A stretch of DNA of 64,000 nt from Streptomyces sp. NBC_00154 (GCF_026342835.1 NZ_JAPEMI010000003.1:1-64000); one strand, 5' to 3'. Counted from the first letter of the stretch, positions 7,953 to 17,533 are shown. Made by a program: numbers and translations. The notes: generated by a model from the sequence alone, not told the origin.

Positions 7953-10283
7953 GTGAGACGCTTCCGCACAGCACGTTGGGCGGTCGTAGCCGTCCTACTG
8001 ACTGCTGCTATCGGTTTCCTGCCACCCGGTCAGCCTGCGCATGCCGCGATCGACGCCGCCACCCTCGGGGCGCGGTATGACGGCACCGCCTCGAACATCA
8101 CTTTCCGGGTGTATTCCTCCAGGGCGACCCGGATGCTCGTCGCCGTCTACGACTCCGCGTCCGGAAGCCAGGAGAAGGCCGACCTGCTCCTGGCCAAGCA
8201 GTCCGGTACGGACATCTGGGCGGCCACCGTCAGCGTCGCCACCCTGCGCGACACCTACGGCATCACCGGGACTGTCTACTACGGCTACCGGGCCTGGGGG
8301 CCCAACTGGCCCTACGACGCGGCCTGGACGAAGGGTTCGACCGCGGGCTTCGTCTCCGACGTGGACTCCGCGGGAAACCGCTTCAATCCCAACAAGCTGC
8401 TCCTCGACCCGTACGCACGGGAAGTCAGCCACGACCCCCAGCGGCCGGGCATGACCGACGGCACGATCTACGGCTCCGGCCCCGCGAACCGCGCCAAGGA
8501 CAACGGGACGCAGGCACCGAAGGGCATCGTGCTCGCCGCCCCAACGACCGGCGGCATCGGTACCAAGCCCGTCCGCCCCCTCAAGGACGACATCGTCTAC
8601 GAGGTGCATCTGCGCGGTCTGACGATGAACGACACCTCCGTTCCGGCCGCCGAGCGCGGTACCTACAAGGGCGCCGCGGCCAAGGCCGCGGGCCTGGCCG
8701 CGCTGGGTGTGACCGCGGTGGAGTTCCTGCCCGTGCAGGAGACGCAGAACGACACCAACGACGTCGATCCGACGAGCACCGAGGGCGACAACTACTGGGG
8801 CTATGCCACGCTCAACTACTTCGCCCCGGACCGGCGGTACGCCGCCGACAAGAGTCCGGGCGGGCCGACACGTGAGTTCCGCGCAATGGTCAAGGCCTAC
8901 CACGACGCCGGCATCAAGGTCTTCACGGACGTGGTCTACAACCACACCGGCGAAGGCGGCCCTTGGAACGCTTCGGACAAGAACACCTACAGCCTGCTGT
9001 CCTTCCGCGGCCTGGACAACCCGACCTACTACTCTCTGACCGCCGACCGCCAGAGCCCCTGGGACAACACCGGAGTCGGCGGCAACTACAACACGTACAA
9101 CCCCGTGGCCCAGAACCTGATCGTCGACTCCCTGGCCTACTGGAAGGACACGCTCGGCGTCGACGGCTTCCGCCACGACCTGGCGACCGTCCTCGGCAAC
9201 ACCTGCCAGCACGGCTGCTTCCAATACAGCAGCACCGACCCCGCCACCGCGCTGCGCCGCATCACCACCGAGATGCCGCCCCGCCCGGCCACAGGCGGCA
9301 CCGGCACCGACTGGATCGCCGAACCGTGGGCCATCGGGAACGGCACCTACCAGGTCGGCAACTTCCCGCCCGGCTGGTCGGAATGGAACGGCATCTACCG
9401 CGACACCCTGCGCCGCGACCAGAACAAGATGGGCGTCGACCAGGTGACACCCTCCCAACTCGCCACGCGCTTCGCCGGCTCCTCCGACCTGTACCAGGAC
9501 GACGGGCGGCACCCCTTCAACTCCATCAACTTCATGGTCGCGCATGACGGCTTCACCCAGAAGGACCTCTACTCCTGCAACACCAAGAACAACAGCCAAG
9601 CCTGGCCGTACGGAACTTCGGACGGCGGCTCGGACGACAACATGTCCTGGGACCAGGGTGGCGCGGCAACGGACCAGCGGAAGGCCGCCCGCAACGGCTT
9701 CGCGTTCCTCATGCTCTCGGCCGGTACGCCGATGATGACCGGCGGTGATGAGACCCTGCGCGGTCTGCGGTGCAACAACAACCCCTACAACCTCGACTCC
9801 GCCGCCAACTGGCTCGATTACAGCTGGGATACCGACGAGAGCACGTTCCGCACCTACACCCAGCGGCTGCTAGCCTTCCGCAAGGCACATCCGGCGCTGC
9901 GGCCCGCGGACTTCTACACCGCGTCCGACACCAACGGCAACGGCATGGGCCAGCTGAACTGGTTCACCCCCACCGGCACCGCCCCCGACAGCGCCTACTG
10001 GAGCAACGCCAACAACCACGCGCTGGCATGGCGGATCGACGGGACCGAACTCGGCGACTCCGCCGGCGCGCTGTACGTGGCGTACAACGGCTGGTCGGGG
10101 GCGGTCGACTTCACGCTCCCCTCTCTCGGCAGTGGAAAGCAGTGGTACCGCGTCACGGACACCTCGGCCTGGGCCGAAGGAGCCAATCAGGTCGCGCAGC
10201 CCGGCTCAGAAGCCCTCATAGGCGGCAGCGGCACGACGTACAGCCTCGGCGCACGAGCAACCCTCGTACTGATCGCCAAGTAG
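7953..10283 (+). CDS. Secreted isoamylase-type starch debranching enzyme (GH13)
   Basis: The 776-residue protein starts at GTG 7953, seven bases after AGGAG. It has a twin-Arg-like basic start and a signal peptide ending near residue 31 (QPAHA-A). A CBM48-like N-terminal domain precedes the GH13 barrel. The motifs are DVVYNHTGEGG near residue 326, GVDGFRHDLA with the nucleophile Asp409, WIAEPW with Glu457, and VAHDGF with Asp532. The AEPW and HDGF forms fit isoamylase/glycogen-debranching enzymes rather than alpha-amylase. It should cleave alpha-1,6 branches outside the cell and complement the amylase upstream. A longer in-frame start at 7806 lacks a ribosome site. Isoamylase is preferred over pullulanase because no pullulanase-type N-terminal modules are seen. 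Confidence 0.9.
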   Translation: MRRFRTARWAVVAVLLTAAIGFLPPGQPAHAAIDAATLGARYDGTASNITFRVYSSRATRMLVAVYDSASGSQEKADLLLAKQSGTDIWAATVSVATLRDTYGITGTVYYGYRAWGPNWPYDAAWTKGSTAGFVSDVDSAGNRFNPNKLLLDPYAREVSHDPQRPGMTDGTIYGSGPANRAKDNGTQAPKGIVLAAPTTGGIGTKPVRPLKDDIVYEVHLRGLTMNDTSVPAAERGTYKGAAAKAAGLAALGVTAVEFLPVQETQNDTNDVDPTSTEGDNYWGYATLNYFAPDRRYAADKSPGGPTREFRAMVKAYHDAGIKVFTDVVYNHTGEGGPWNASDKNTYSLLSFRGLDNPTYYSLTADRQSPWDNTGVGGNYNTYNPVAQNLIVDSLAYWKDTLGVDGFRHDLATVLGNTCQHGCFQYSSTDPATALRRITTEMPPRPATGGTGTDWIAEPWAIGNGTYQVGNFPPGWSEWNGIYRDTLRRDQNKMGVDQVTPSQLATRFAGSSDLYQDDGRHPFNSINFMVAHDGFTQKDLYSCNTKNNSQAWPYGTSDGGSDDNMSWDQGGAATDQRKAARNGFAFLMLSAGTPMMTGGDETLRGLRCNNNPYNLDSAANWLDYSWDTDESTFRTYTQRLLAFRKAHPALRPADFYTASDTNGNGMGQLNWFTPTGTAPDSAYWSNANNHALAWRIDGTELGDSAGALYVAYNGWSGAVDFTLPSLGSGKQWYRVTDTSAWAEGANQVAQPGSEALIGGSGTTYSLGARATLVLIAK

Positions 10284-10336
10284 GTGACAGGGCTGCGCCC
10301 GCCGCGGCTCGCCTGCGGTGGGCGCAGCCCTGTCAC
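10284..10336 (+). terminator. Strong hairpin terminator after the isoamylase gene
   Basis: A perfect 17-bp stem (10284-10300 with 10320-10336, arms GTGACAGGGCTGCGCCC and its complement) starts on the base after the stop codon. It probably also serves the convergent remnant at 10356. Confidence 0.85.
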
Positions 10337-10355
10337 TGCCCAGTGGTGGAGTGGA

Positions 10356-10745
10356 TCAGAGGCGGGCGATGTTGTCGTGGACCCACTGGCGGAAGGTGCG
10401 CGCGGGGTGGCCAGTGAGCTCCTCGACAGCCGGGGAGACCGGGAGCCCGGCGGCGTCCGGGCCGAGGACCTCCAGGACGGACGGCACGAGCATGTCGGGC
10501 AGGTGGCCGGCGCCGCGAAGGGCTTCGGCAGCCTGCTCGACGCCGATCTCCTCGTAGCGCGCTTCAAGGCCAAGCACGTCGGCGACGATTCGGGTCTGTC
10601 GTGCGGTGGTCAGCGCCTCGGGGCCGGTGAGCGTGTAGGCCTTGCCTTCGTGGCCCGGCTCGGTCAGCCGACGGCGGCCGCCTCGACAATGTCGCGGGGG
10701 TGGATCAGCGGCAGTGCGCCATCCTCGGGGTGCCCAGTCCCGCGG
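10356..10745 (-). pseudogene. C-terminal remnant of an NmrA-type NAD(P)-binding protein
   Basis: The minus strand reads TEPGHEGKAYTLTGPEAL and then a clean C-terminal region (LTGHPARTFRQWVHDN) to the stop at 10356. Upstream, GALPLIHPRDIVEAAA belongs to the same protein but sits in another frame, with the shift near 10665. The Rossmann N-terminus is absent. NmrA-like proteins sense or reduce via NAD(P)(H). This copy has no start or cofactor loop and is a remnant. Confidence 0.75.
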
Positions 10746-11117
10746 TCACGCCGACGAACCTGCTGTTCAACGTGGTACCGGACCCGGCGCCCTCTGGCGG
10801 TACCGCCATGACGGCGCTCTGCGCGGCGGCCGCGCCGGCGCCTGGTCCTCTGGACGCTGCCCGGCGTCATCGCCGACGCCGCCGTCCGCGTCTTCGCCCT
10901 CCCCGGCCAGGGCCTCTTCCGCACGCTGGTCGCCGCCCTACTGCTCCCTCTCGGCTGAAACGACCGCACCACCAACAGCCCGCTGCTCGTCACACGGACC
11001 GGGGCACGGTCGCGGAGCCCAAAGGCGTGGAACGTTGGTTCGATTAATCCCTCACGGTGGCAGCGTTATACGTGATGGGAGCCGATTCATCGAGGAGTCG
11101 GGCGTCTCTGGAGGCAG
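10746..11117. other. Unassigned stretch between two remnants
   Basis: No intact gene is seen. A short plus-strand frame ending at TGA 10958 has a hydrophobic, membrane-like end (FRTLVAALLLPLG), but no start or relative was recognised. Confidence 0.4.
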
Positions 11118-11721
11118 GGCTGGCAGCTCATCCACGAGACCCCGCACTCCCCCGCACTCCATATGGCACTCAACGAGGTCATCACCGCCGAGGTCGCGGT
11201 CGGGCGGCGGCCGGCTACGCTGCGTGTCTGCCCTCGTCTCCGGCCTCTCCTTCGCGGACAGCTACGCCTACCTCGACGACTGAGTGCTCGCGGCGCTCGG
11301 TGACATGGGCATCAAGGCCTGGTACCAGCCGCTCAACGACATCGCGACCGACATCGGGAAGATCGCCGGAGCAGCCCAGAAGCGCGTCGTGGGCCCCGGC
11401 GGCGGGCCCGGCGCCGTGCTGCATCACGTCACGATGTCCTACGACATCGACGCCGACAAGATGCTCGCAGTCCTGCGCATCGGCAAGGAAAAGATGTCCC
11501 ACAAAGGCACCAGGAGCGCCAAGAAGCGCGTCGACCCCCTTCGCCGACAGACCGGTCTGCCGCGCGACGCTGTCATCGACAACATGATCGACTCCTTCCG
11601 CAAGCGCCACGGCCTCACCCAGGGCGCGGTGACCCCTGAGGAACTGGCACAGGCGGAGAACTCGTACGCACCAAGTTCGGCACTCCCGAGTGGACAGCAC
11701 GTGTGCCGTAGCAGTTACTGA
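11118..11721 (+). pseudogene. Lipoate-protein ligase family gene, internally deleted
   Basis: The 5' part reads GWQLIHETPHSPALHMALNE, typical of the lipoate/biotin ligase N-terminus. The central catalytic region is missing: after TLRV the reading jumps, in a new frame, to LVSGLSFADSYAYLDD. A TGA (11280-11282) then stands where the family has Trp (DDWVLAALGDMG). The remaining part (IGKIAGAAQKRVVGPGGGPG, then GTRSAKKRVDPLRRQTGLP) is open to 11721. The family attaches lipoate to E2 and H proteins. Deletion of the middle and the nonsense codon make it inactive. Confidence 0.85.
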
Positions 11722-12096
11722 CCTGCCCGGAGGCTGTGTCGATCCATCCAAGTACTCTCAGGTCAGAGTCTCTTGCCGCCGCCGGAGAAGCGTCGTGGTG
11801 TCTTCGCCGTACGACCTTGGCACTCACTGGGCGAGTGCGGGTCTGTGAAGTGCCCGGGAAGTCCGGCGAGGCGGGCCCTCTGTGCACCGGCGGTGCAGTT
11901 CGCCGCGAGCCGGCCGCCTGCCCCGGCGGCTTCCGCCACGCCCTCGCCCAGGCCGTGCTGTGTGGCACCGACCCGGCTCGGCCGAATCGGCATTCTCCTG
12001 GATCCTCATCAGCAAGGTGATTCGGTCTTGGCCCGCCAAGCGCGAGAGCACGGGCGCAGTCTCCCGTGGCCCCGATCCGCCGTGAGGGACGGGATG
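11722..12096. other. No gene seen
   Basis: Only overlapping open frames with low-complexity Arg/Pro translations. I see no recognisable remnant, RNA or repeat. Confidence 0.4.
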
Positions 12097-12134
12097 CACA
12101 AGGATCCCGGAGCCTGTGCTCCGGGATCCTTGTG
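12097..12134 (-). terminator. Hairpin terminator of the cold-shock gene
   Basis: A perfect 17-bp stem (12097-12113 with 12118-12134) around a CTGT loop lies 15 bp after the cold-shock stop codon. Confidence 0.88.
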
Positions 12135-12149
12135 ATGCTCAGTCGCTGG

Positions 12150-12353
12150 TCAGGCGACCGTGATGTTCTCCGCCTGCGGGCCCTTCTGGCCCTGGGTGAT
12201 GTCGAAGGTCACGGCCTGGCCTTCCTGGAGCTCACGGAAGCCGTTCGCATTGATGTTGGAGTAGTGCGCGAAGACGTCCGGCCCACCGCCGTCCTGGGCG
12301 ATGAAGCCGAAACCCTTTTCCGAGTTGAACCACTTGACGGTTCCGCTGGCCAT
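12150..12353 (-). CDS. cspA: Cold-shock protein, CspA family
   Basis: A 67-residue single cold-shock domain starting MASGTVKWFNSEKGFGFI. Both nucleic-acid-binding motifs are intact: RNP1 (KGFGFI) at residues 13-18 and RNP2 (VFAHYSNI) at about residues 28-35. The length and the C-terminal GPQAENITV are standard. The protein binds single-stranded RNA/DNA as a chaperone in the cytoplasm. It is a single gene with its own terminator and a long AT-richer upstream region, where a structured leader is possible but not demonstrated. Confidence 0.95.
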   Translation of the reverse strand: MASGTVKWFNSEKGFGFIAQDGGGPDVFAHYSNINANGFRELQEGQAVTFDITQGQKGPQAENITVA

Positions 12354-12966
12354 GCTCGTGCCTTCCAGTCGATATCGGATCCGCACCGCGCGGACCCGGA
12401 GGTGATCGCCCTGGTCTCGCACTGCACAGCAAAACGCCCACGCCAGGGCGCGGGCAGGAACTGCGAACCACGACATCTGGCAACAACGCTACACGGCGAA
12501 ACCGGCCCGCACCAGAGAGCAACGACCATGATCCCGGCCCGGGTCGCCCGAGCCGGATAGCTACGGTCGGCGCGCCCAATGTCGCATCCGCCCTCGCGGC
12601 GCCCGGACCATGTCAGTCGTCGTCAGTCGCGCCCCACAACCACACCACCGGCCGGCCATCCGCCGCCGTTCCCCAGTGCGGGTCTCCGCAAGGCATCGTG
12701 TTCCTTGTCCAGCGCAGCTTCCGCCGTACCAATCATTCATGCCCGGACAGACCGGCTGAGAACGTCGGGGTCGCCCTCCTGAAGGTCAGCGGATCAGCGG
12801 TCCGCGAGCAACCGTCAAAGGCCGCGCAGCAGGGCACCGAGGCACGGCCGCCGGCAACATCCTCAACAGCCTCGCCGGCTACCGCCGACGCATCAACGGC
12901 CCAGATCAGCAGGGCTGGCGCCCCGACCTCGTTCTACGACGAGATCGGGGGCGTCCGTGGCGCGGG
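12354..12966. other. Upstream region of cspA; no other gene seen
   Basis: It should hold the cspA promoter and leader (minus strand). No hexamers or known leader element could be fixed by eye. Open frames here have Pro/Arg-rich translations with no recognisable family. Confidence 0.35.
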
Positions 12967-14175
12967 TCAGATGGTGAGAGTGGGCCAGGGGACGTCGGTT
13001 TCGACGGCGGCGGTGTAATCGACGCCGGGGACAGAGAAGCCGTAGAGGCGGCGGACTTCGTCGCTGAACCAGTCGAGGTCGGCGAGTTCGGTGATGGTGT
13101 CGCTGGTGGCGGTGCTCCAGCGTTCGGCGACGGCGTTCTGTACGGCGGGGTCGAGTTCCCAGGTGTCGAGGCGGACCCGGCCCTCGTCGTCGAGGTCGAG
13201 GGAACGAGCGCCGGTCAGCTGGTCCCACAGCTCCACCAGTTGACCGATCGGGGCCACCATGGCATCGCCGAGGACGCCACGCAGCAGCCCGACGTACAGG
13301 GCGATACCGGGGATGGCGGTGGAGGACTGGGTGACGGCAGCGGCGTTGACCGAGGTCACGGCCCGGCCGCCCACGGTCTTGGCGAGGCGCTCGTCCAACG
13401 TGCGTGCGGTGGCTTCCAGATGGGATTTGGCGGCGCCGATGGTGCCCTGCCGGTAGATCGCCGCGGTGAGCGGCGAGCCGATGTAGGACAGGGCGGCGGT
13501 GGCGAAGCCGTCGGCGAGCAGGGACCGGTCGGCCAGGAACGTGATCCACCGTTCCCAGTCGGTGCCGCCCATAACTGCCATGGTCTGCTCGATGTCGTCG
13601 TCCTCGGCCGGCGCGGTGGTGACCTCCTTCACCTCCGGGGCACCGTGCTCGTCGAAGACGAGGGTCTTGGTGGTGTATGGCGAGCCGATCGGCTTGAGAA
13701 CCGAGGCATACACGTTGCCGGTGTCCGGGTCGGTGCGACGAGGCGCGGCCACCGAGTAGATCAGGAAGTCGAGTCGTCCCCCGAACCGCTCGGCGAGGAG
13801 GTCGGCAACCTGCTCCTTCACCGTGTCGCTGAACGCATCGCCATTGAGGAAGACCATGTCCCGCCCGTGCTGTTGGGCGAGGCGGGCGGTGGCGGCGGTG
13901 CGATACCAGCCGGCCGTGCCGGTACGCCGGGCGGGCGCCTTCTCGAAGCACACGCCGATGCCACGGATACCGACACGGGCCAGGCCCGCGATCGTAGCGG
14001 CCAGGCCATACCCGGCGGACGAGCCGATAACCAGAGCCACCGGCCCTTCGCCCCCGGCCGTGACCGGGGCGGGGACGGCCTGCCACATCTCGTCCACTAG
14101 CTGTCGGCAGCCGCCAGGATGGGAGTCGAGGAACAGGAAGCCCCGGCTCTTGGGCGCAATGACGCGTTCGCTCAC
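12967..14175 (-). CDS. fabV: Trans-2-enoyl-CoA/ACP reductase FabV
   Basis: The 402-residue protein starts at GTG 14175 (SERVIAPKSRGFLFLDSHP). The length fits the FabV class of enoyl reductase, which is larger than FabI. The N-terminal PKxRGF...HPxGC block, the LVIGSSAGYGLA cofactor loop and the catalytic Tyr241-x8-Lys250 (AIYRQGTIGAAK) are all present. FabV reduces enoyl-ACP or enoyl-CoA with NAD(P)H in fatty acid synthesis. In other bacteria it gives tolerance to triclosan because it does not bind the drug. It stands alone, convergent with nothing. An IS1182 element lies 145 bp upstream and may separate it from its original neighbours. Confidence 0.93.
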   Translation of the reverse strand: MSERVIAPKSRGFLFLDSHPGGCRQLVDEMWQAVPAPVTAGGEGPVALVIGSSAGYGLAATIAGLARVGIRGIGVCFEKAPARRTGTAGWYRTAATARLAQQHGRDMVFLNGDAFSDTVKEQVADLLAERFGGRLDFLIYSVAAPRRTDPDTGNVYASVLKPIGSPYTTKTLVFDEHGAPEVKEVTTAPAEDDDIEQTMAVMGGTDWERWITFLADRSLLADGFATAALSYIGSPLTAAIYRQGTIGAAKSHLEATARTLDERLAKTVGGRAVTSVNAAAVTQSSTAIPGIALYVGLLRGVLGDAMVAPIGQLVELWDQLTGARSLDLDDEGRVRLDTWELDPAVQNAVAERWSTATSDTITELADLDWFSDEVRRLYGFSVPGVDYTAAVETDVPWPTLTI

Positions 14176-14320
14176 GGTGTGGTGTCCCAGGTGTCGTCAC
14201 GGACAAGGACGCGGCGGCCGCCTCGGCCACCCCGTCCTGCAAGTCTGCGGCCGTGCGGATGAACACGGTGATCTTGACCGGCACAACGATGTCCAGCCGG
14301 GCTTGGAGGGTTCCCACTAG

Positions 14321-16028
14321 AAGACTCATGAAGATCTTGGTGAGGGGCTGTCCGGCCGCTAGGCCGGCGGCCCCTTTGGTCATGCGCTGGCCGGGGCGAG
14401 GTGCCAGGCTCCGCTGGTGTGGGTGAGTCCGAGGTTGATCAGTCGGCGGAGGTTGAGGGCGGCGGCTCGGGTGTGGAGCCAGGCGTCGTTCTTGAGGGTG
14501 CCGCGGTAGCGGAGTTTGCGGTTGCCGTGGTGGACGAGCCAAGCGACGGTGCGTTCGACCGGGGGTCTCCAGCGGCGGTAGTCGGCCTGCCAGGCGGGGT
14601 CGGTGGCAGCCTGGTGGCGGGCGGCTGCTTGGAGGTCGTGGTGCGGGCGGATGGTCAGGATGCGTCCGGCCTTGGCTTTGGTGCACCGCTGGCGCAAGGG
14701 GCATCCGGTGCACAGATCCTTGAAGGTGGCCTTGCGCTGGTGGTGTCGGCCACCGGGCTCGGACAGGCCGACGGTGTGTCCGGCGGGGCAGGTCACGGTG
14801 GCGGCGGTGGTGTCGATCGTGAAGTCGTCGAGGGTGAAGCCGCCAGGGACGGCCGGCCGCAGCGGGGCGGGTTTGAGGAAGAGTTGGTGCCCGGCCTTGT
14901 GGAGGGCCTGGCGGGCGTCGCCGGTGGAGTAGGCGGTGTCGCCGAAGGCGTCCACCGGGGTGTCCTCGTCGGCGAGCAGGTCCAGGCCGACGGCCGCCTC
15001 GTGGTGCTCGGGCCCGGCGCCGGGCCGCAGGGCGACGGCGGTGTATAAGCCGGTCTCGGGCTCGATGGCCAAGTGGGCCTTGAAGCCGTCCTGCTGGTGG
15101 CTGCGGGTCTTGTGGACGTGCCGGGCTTCCGGATCGACGGTGGAGACCATCCGGCCTGGGGCGGTGCCCCGCGTAATGCGCCAGCGGCCGTCGCGGCCGT
15201 CGGATTCATCGGCGGGCTCGACGTCCTGGCCGGCGATCAGGGCCAGGATGCCCACCGCGTTCGCGGCTTTCTCGCCGAGTTGTTGGTCGGGCAGGTGGCC
15301 CAGTAGCCGCAGCGCGTCCGTGACCAGCGCGTCGACCAGCTCGGCGCGGGCCTGTTCATCGTTCCAGGCAATCTTCGGTTTGCCCGGGTCGGTGTAGTCG
15401 TGGGCGGTGCACTGGGCGGCGGCGACCGTTTCGGCACCGGGAACCTCGCGGATCACTGCCCGGACGGCGGCGATGAGTTGGGTGACCGTGTCCTGAGTGG
15501 CGACCGCGTCGTCCAGCACGGTGGAGTCCAGCGCCCGGCGGTGCTTGCCCTTCAGGACCCCGGTTGCCTTCACCACCTCACGCACGGCCTCGAACACCCG
15601 GTTCGGCCGGGCGGAACGGGCCAGTCGGCGGCGGAAGTAGGCCAGCAGCGACGGATCGAACGCCATGTCGTGCAGGCCCAGTCCGCACGCGGCCTTCCAC
15701 CGCAGGTCGCACCGCAGTTCTTGGACCGTCTCAAAGTCCGACAGCCCGTGCAGGGCCTGCAGCGTGATTACGGCGGCCAGGATCTGCGGCGGCATACTGG
15801 GCCGCCCGTTCGCCGACGGATACATGTCCGCGAACATTTCAGCCGGAAACAGCCGACCTCGATGCTCGGCCAAGAACGCGAACACACTCCCAGCCGGAAT
15901 CAGATCCCGACACGTCTCCCACACGTCCGGCCCGACGCTCTCGCCGATCCACTCGCCCATCGCCACAAGACGAGTCTGGCCCTGCCGCTCACGCGGCAGG
16001 GCCAGAACCCAAGATCTTCATGAGTCTT
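14321..16028 (-). mobile_element. IS1182-family insertion sequence
   Basis: A 1708-bp element with perfect 20-bp inverted repeats AAGACTCATGAAGATCTTGG (14321-14340 and 16009-16028). It is flanked by CTAG: on the left at 14317-14320, on the right starting at 16029 and completed after the next element at 16975. This suggests a 4-bp CTAG duplication, although the palindromic target makes the exact edge ambiguous. Confidence 0.9.
14380..15966 (-). CDS. IS1182-family transposase
   Basis: A full-length 528-residue DDE transposase (MAMGEWIGESVGPDVWE). It has the family N-terminal block with LFPAEMFADMYPSANGRPS and a substitution of the usual kind, DSTVLDDAVATQDTVTQ. The C-terminal catalytic domain includes DAFGDTAYSTGDAR, a Cys-rich stretch (CTGCPLRQRC) and VERTVAWLVHHGNRKLRYRG with the late Glu. 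No frameshift is visible and the element's ends are intact, so it could be active. Confidence 0.9.
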   Translation of the reverse strand: MAMGEWIGESVGPDVWETCRDLIPAGSVFAFLAEHRGRLFPAEMFADMYPSANGRPSMPPQILAAVITLQALHGLSDFETVQELRCDLRWKAACGLGLHDMAFDPSLLAYFRRRLARSARPNRVFEAVREVVKATGVLKGKHRRALDSTVLDDAVATQDTVTQLIAAVRAVIREVPGAETVAAAQCTAHDYTDPGKPKIAWNDEQARAELVDALVTDALRLLGHLPDQQLGEKAANAVGILALIAGQDVEPADESDGRDGRWRITRGTAPGRMVSTVDPEARHVHKTRSHQQDGFKAHLAIEPETGLYTAVALRPGAGPEHHEAAVGLDLLADEDTPVDAFGDTAYSTGDARQALHKAGHQLFLKPAPLRPAVPGGFTLDDFTIDTTAATVTCPAGHTVGLSEPGGRHHQRKATFKDLCTGCPLRQRCTKAKAGRILTIRPHHDLQAAARHQAATDPAWQADYRRWRPPVERTVAWLVHHGNRKLRYRGTLKNDAWLHTRAAALNLRRLINLGLTHTSGAWHLAPASA

Positions 16029-16031
16029 CTA

Positions 16032-16972
16032 GGACGTGTTTGAGATGTGGTCACAGCGCCTGCCGTATGAGGGTGAGTTGGACGGTCGACTCGTAGCGGA
16101 CGGCGAGCTTGTCGTACCTGGTCGCAACGCCTCTCGCCTGCTTCAGAAGGCCGATCCGGCACTCGACTTTGTGCCTGCGCTTGTACATTTCGCGGTCGAA
16201 GCCGGGCGGACGGCCTCCGGCGGAACCGCGGCGGAGTCGGTGTCCGGCCTGGTCTCGCTTCTCCGGGATGGTGTGCGCGATCCCGCGTTTGCGCAGGTAG
16301 GAGCGAATCTGACGGGAGGAGTACGCCCGGTCGGCAAGCACATGTCCGGGCCGGGTGCGGGGGCGTCCACCGCTGATCCGGGGGACACGAATTCGGTCCA
16401 TCACCTGCTCGAAGGCGGGCGCGTCGCCTCGTTGGCCGGCGGTGATGACGGCAGCGAGGACGTGGAAGGAGGCGTCGACGGCGAGGTGAATCTTGGTGGT
16501 CAGTCCGCCGCGCGAGCGTCCCAGACCGTGGTCGTCCGGCTCGGCCGCGAGGCCGTTCGGACGCGTCCGGCCCGGATCGTCAGCCCCCTTTTGCGGGCCC
16601 CGGCGGCGTGCTGGTGAGCCCGGCAGACGGTGGAGTCGACCGAGACCTCCCACTCGATGATCCCATCCGCATCCGCCTTGACCTGCAACTTCTTCAGGAC
16701 GCGGGCCCATGTTTCGTCGATCTGCCACCGTCGGAACACCGCATACGCGGTCTCCCAGGGGCCGTATCGCTCGGGCAGATCCCTCCAAGGCGAGCCGGTC
16801 CGGGCCCGCCACCAGATCCCGTCGAACACCTGTCGCCGATCCCTCGGAGGTCGACCCATCTTCGGTATCGGCGGCAACACCGCTTCCAGCCGCTCCCACT
16901 GTGCATCCGTCAGATCGCCACGAGACATCTCAAGATCGTTTCACAACCTTGATCAACATCTCAAACACGTCC
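16032..16972 (-). mobile_element. IS5-family (IS427-like) insertion sequence
   Basis: A 941-bp element bounded by GGACGTGTTTGAGATG and its complement and flanked by TA (16030-16031 and 16973-16974). It sits in the right-hand CTAG target copy of the IS1182 element, so it arrived second. It carries one transposase spread over two frames. Confidence 0.88.
16051..16928 (-). CDS. IS5-family transposase, two-frame (IS427 type)
   Basis: The first frame starts at ATG 16928 (MSRGDLTDAQWERLEAVLPP) and contains the WWRARTGSPWRDLP block and the first Asp (VSVDSTVCRAHQHAAG). The second frame supplies DDHGLGRSRGGLTTKIHLAVD, VLADRAYSSRQIR and the final Glu in KVECRIGLLK, and ends at 16051. The two overlap near 16560-16600, at the position where IS427-group elements normally frameshift to make the full enzyme. 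Both halves look complete for the family. Confidence 0.88.
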
Positions 16973-17109
16973 TAGCTCTGGAGGGGGCAGGTGGCGGACC
17001 CAAGTCCCATCCCTCAGGCTGAAAGTGCTGCCATGCGCCTGAGCTGTGTGCGCGAAGGCTGAGCGCAACTCGGTGGCGTCTGGAGTGGAAGTGAGGAAGG
17101 CTCGCGCGC

Positions 17110-17493
17110 ATGGTTTCGGTATTGCAGAACGTGGCGATTGACTGTGCGGATGCCTACGAGCTGGCCCGGTTCTGGAGCAGAGTGACTGACCGTCCACTAC
17201 ACCCGGAGGACAAACCGGGTGACCGTGAGACTCAGGTGCTGCTGGCGGAGGGCCCAGTGCTGTACTTCAACCAGGTGCCCGAGTCTAAGAAGATCAAGAA
17301 CCGGATCCATCTGCGTTTGCGCCCTGAGACATCGCGTGAGCAGGAAGTAAAACGGCTGCTCGGCCTCGGTGCCACCTTTGTCACCGATCATCGGAACCCC
17401 GATGGCTCTGGCTGGGCAGTCCTTGCTGACCCCGAAGGCAACGAATTCTGCGTTCTTCGCAGCGAGTCCGACCGAGCCGCGATGGGTTCCTGA
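17110..17493 (+). CDS. Glyoxalase/VOC-superfamily protein
   Basis: A 127-residue, one-module protein. It begins MVSVLQNVAIDCADAYELARFW and ends with the typical GSGWAVLADPEGNEFCVL strand pair. This is the Glyoxalase-like (VOC) fold found in Streptomyces as small metal-binding or ligand-binding proteins. His/Glu positions suitable for metal are visible (HLRLRPE, PEGNEF), but the substrate is unknown. It lies just outside the IS5 element at 16032-16972 and is not part of it. Confidence 0.85.
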   Translation: MVSVLQNVAIDCADAYELARFWSRVTDRPLHPEDKPGDRETQVLLAEGPVLYFNQVPESKKIKNRIHLRLRPETSREQEVKRLLGLGATFVTDHRNPDGSGWAVLADPEGNEFCVLRSESDRAAMGS

Positions 17494-17533
17494 CGCCCAC
17501 GCGCCATCCTGGTCAGTTTCGTATGACCGCTGG

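Noticed and set aside
7995..9599. Long minus-strand open frame opposite the isoamylase gene
   Set aside because: Same explanation: a shadow of the coding strand, no motif, no ribosome site.
12893..14713. Minus-strand 606-codon frame overlapping FabV and the IS1182 end
   Set aside because: It crosses the edge of a mobile element and overlaps a clear FabV gene. Only a short segment near 14200-14310 looks coding, and it could not be assigned.
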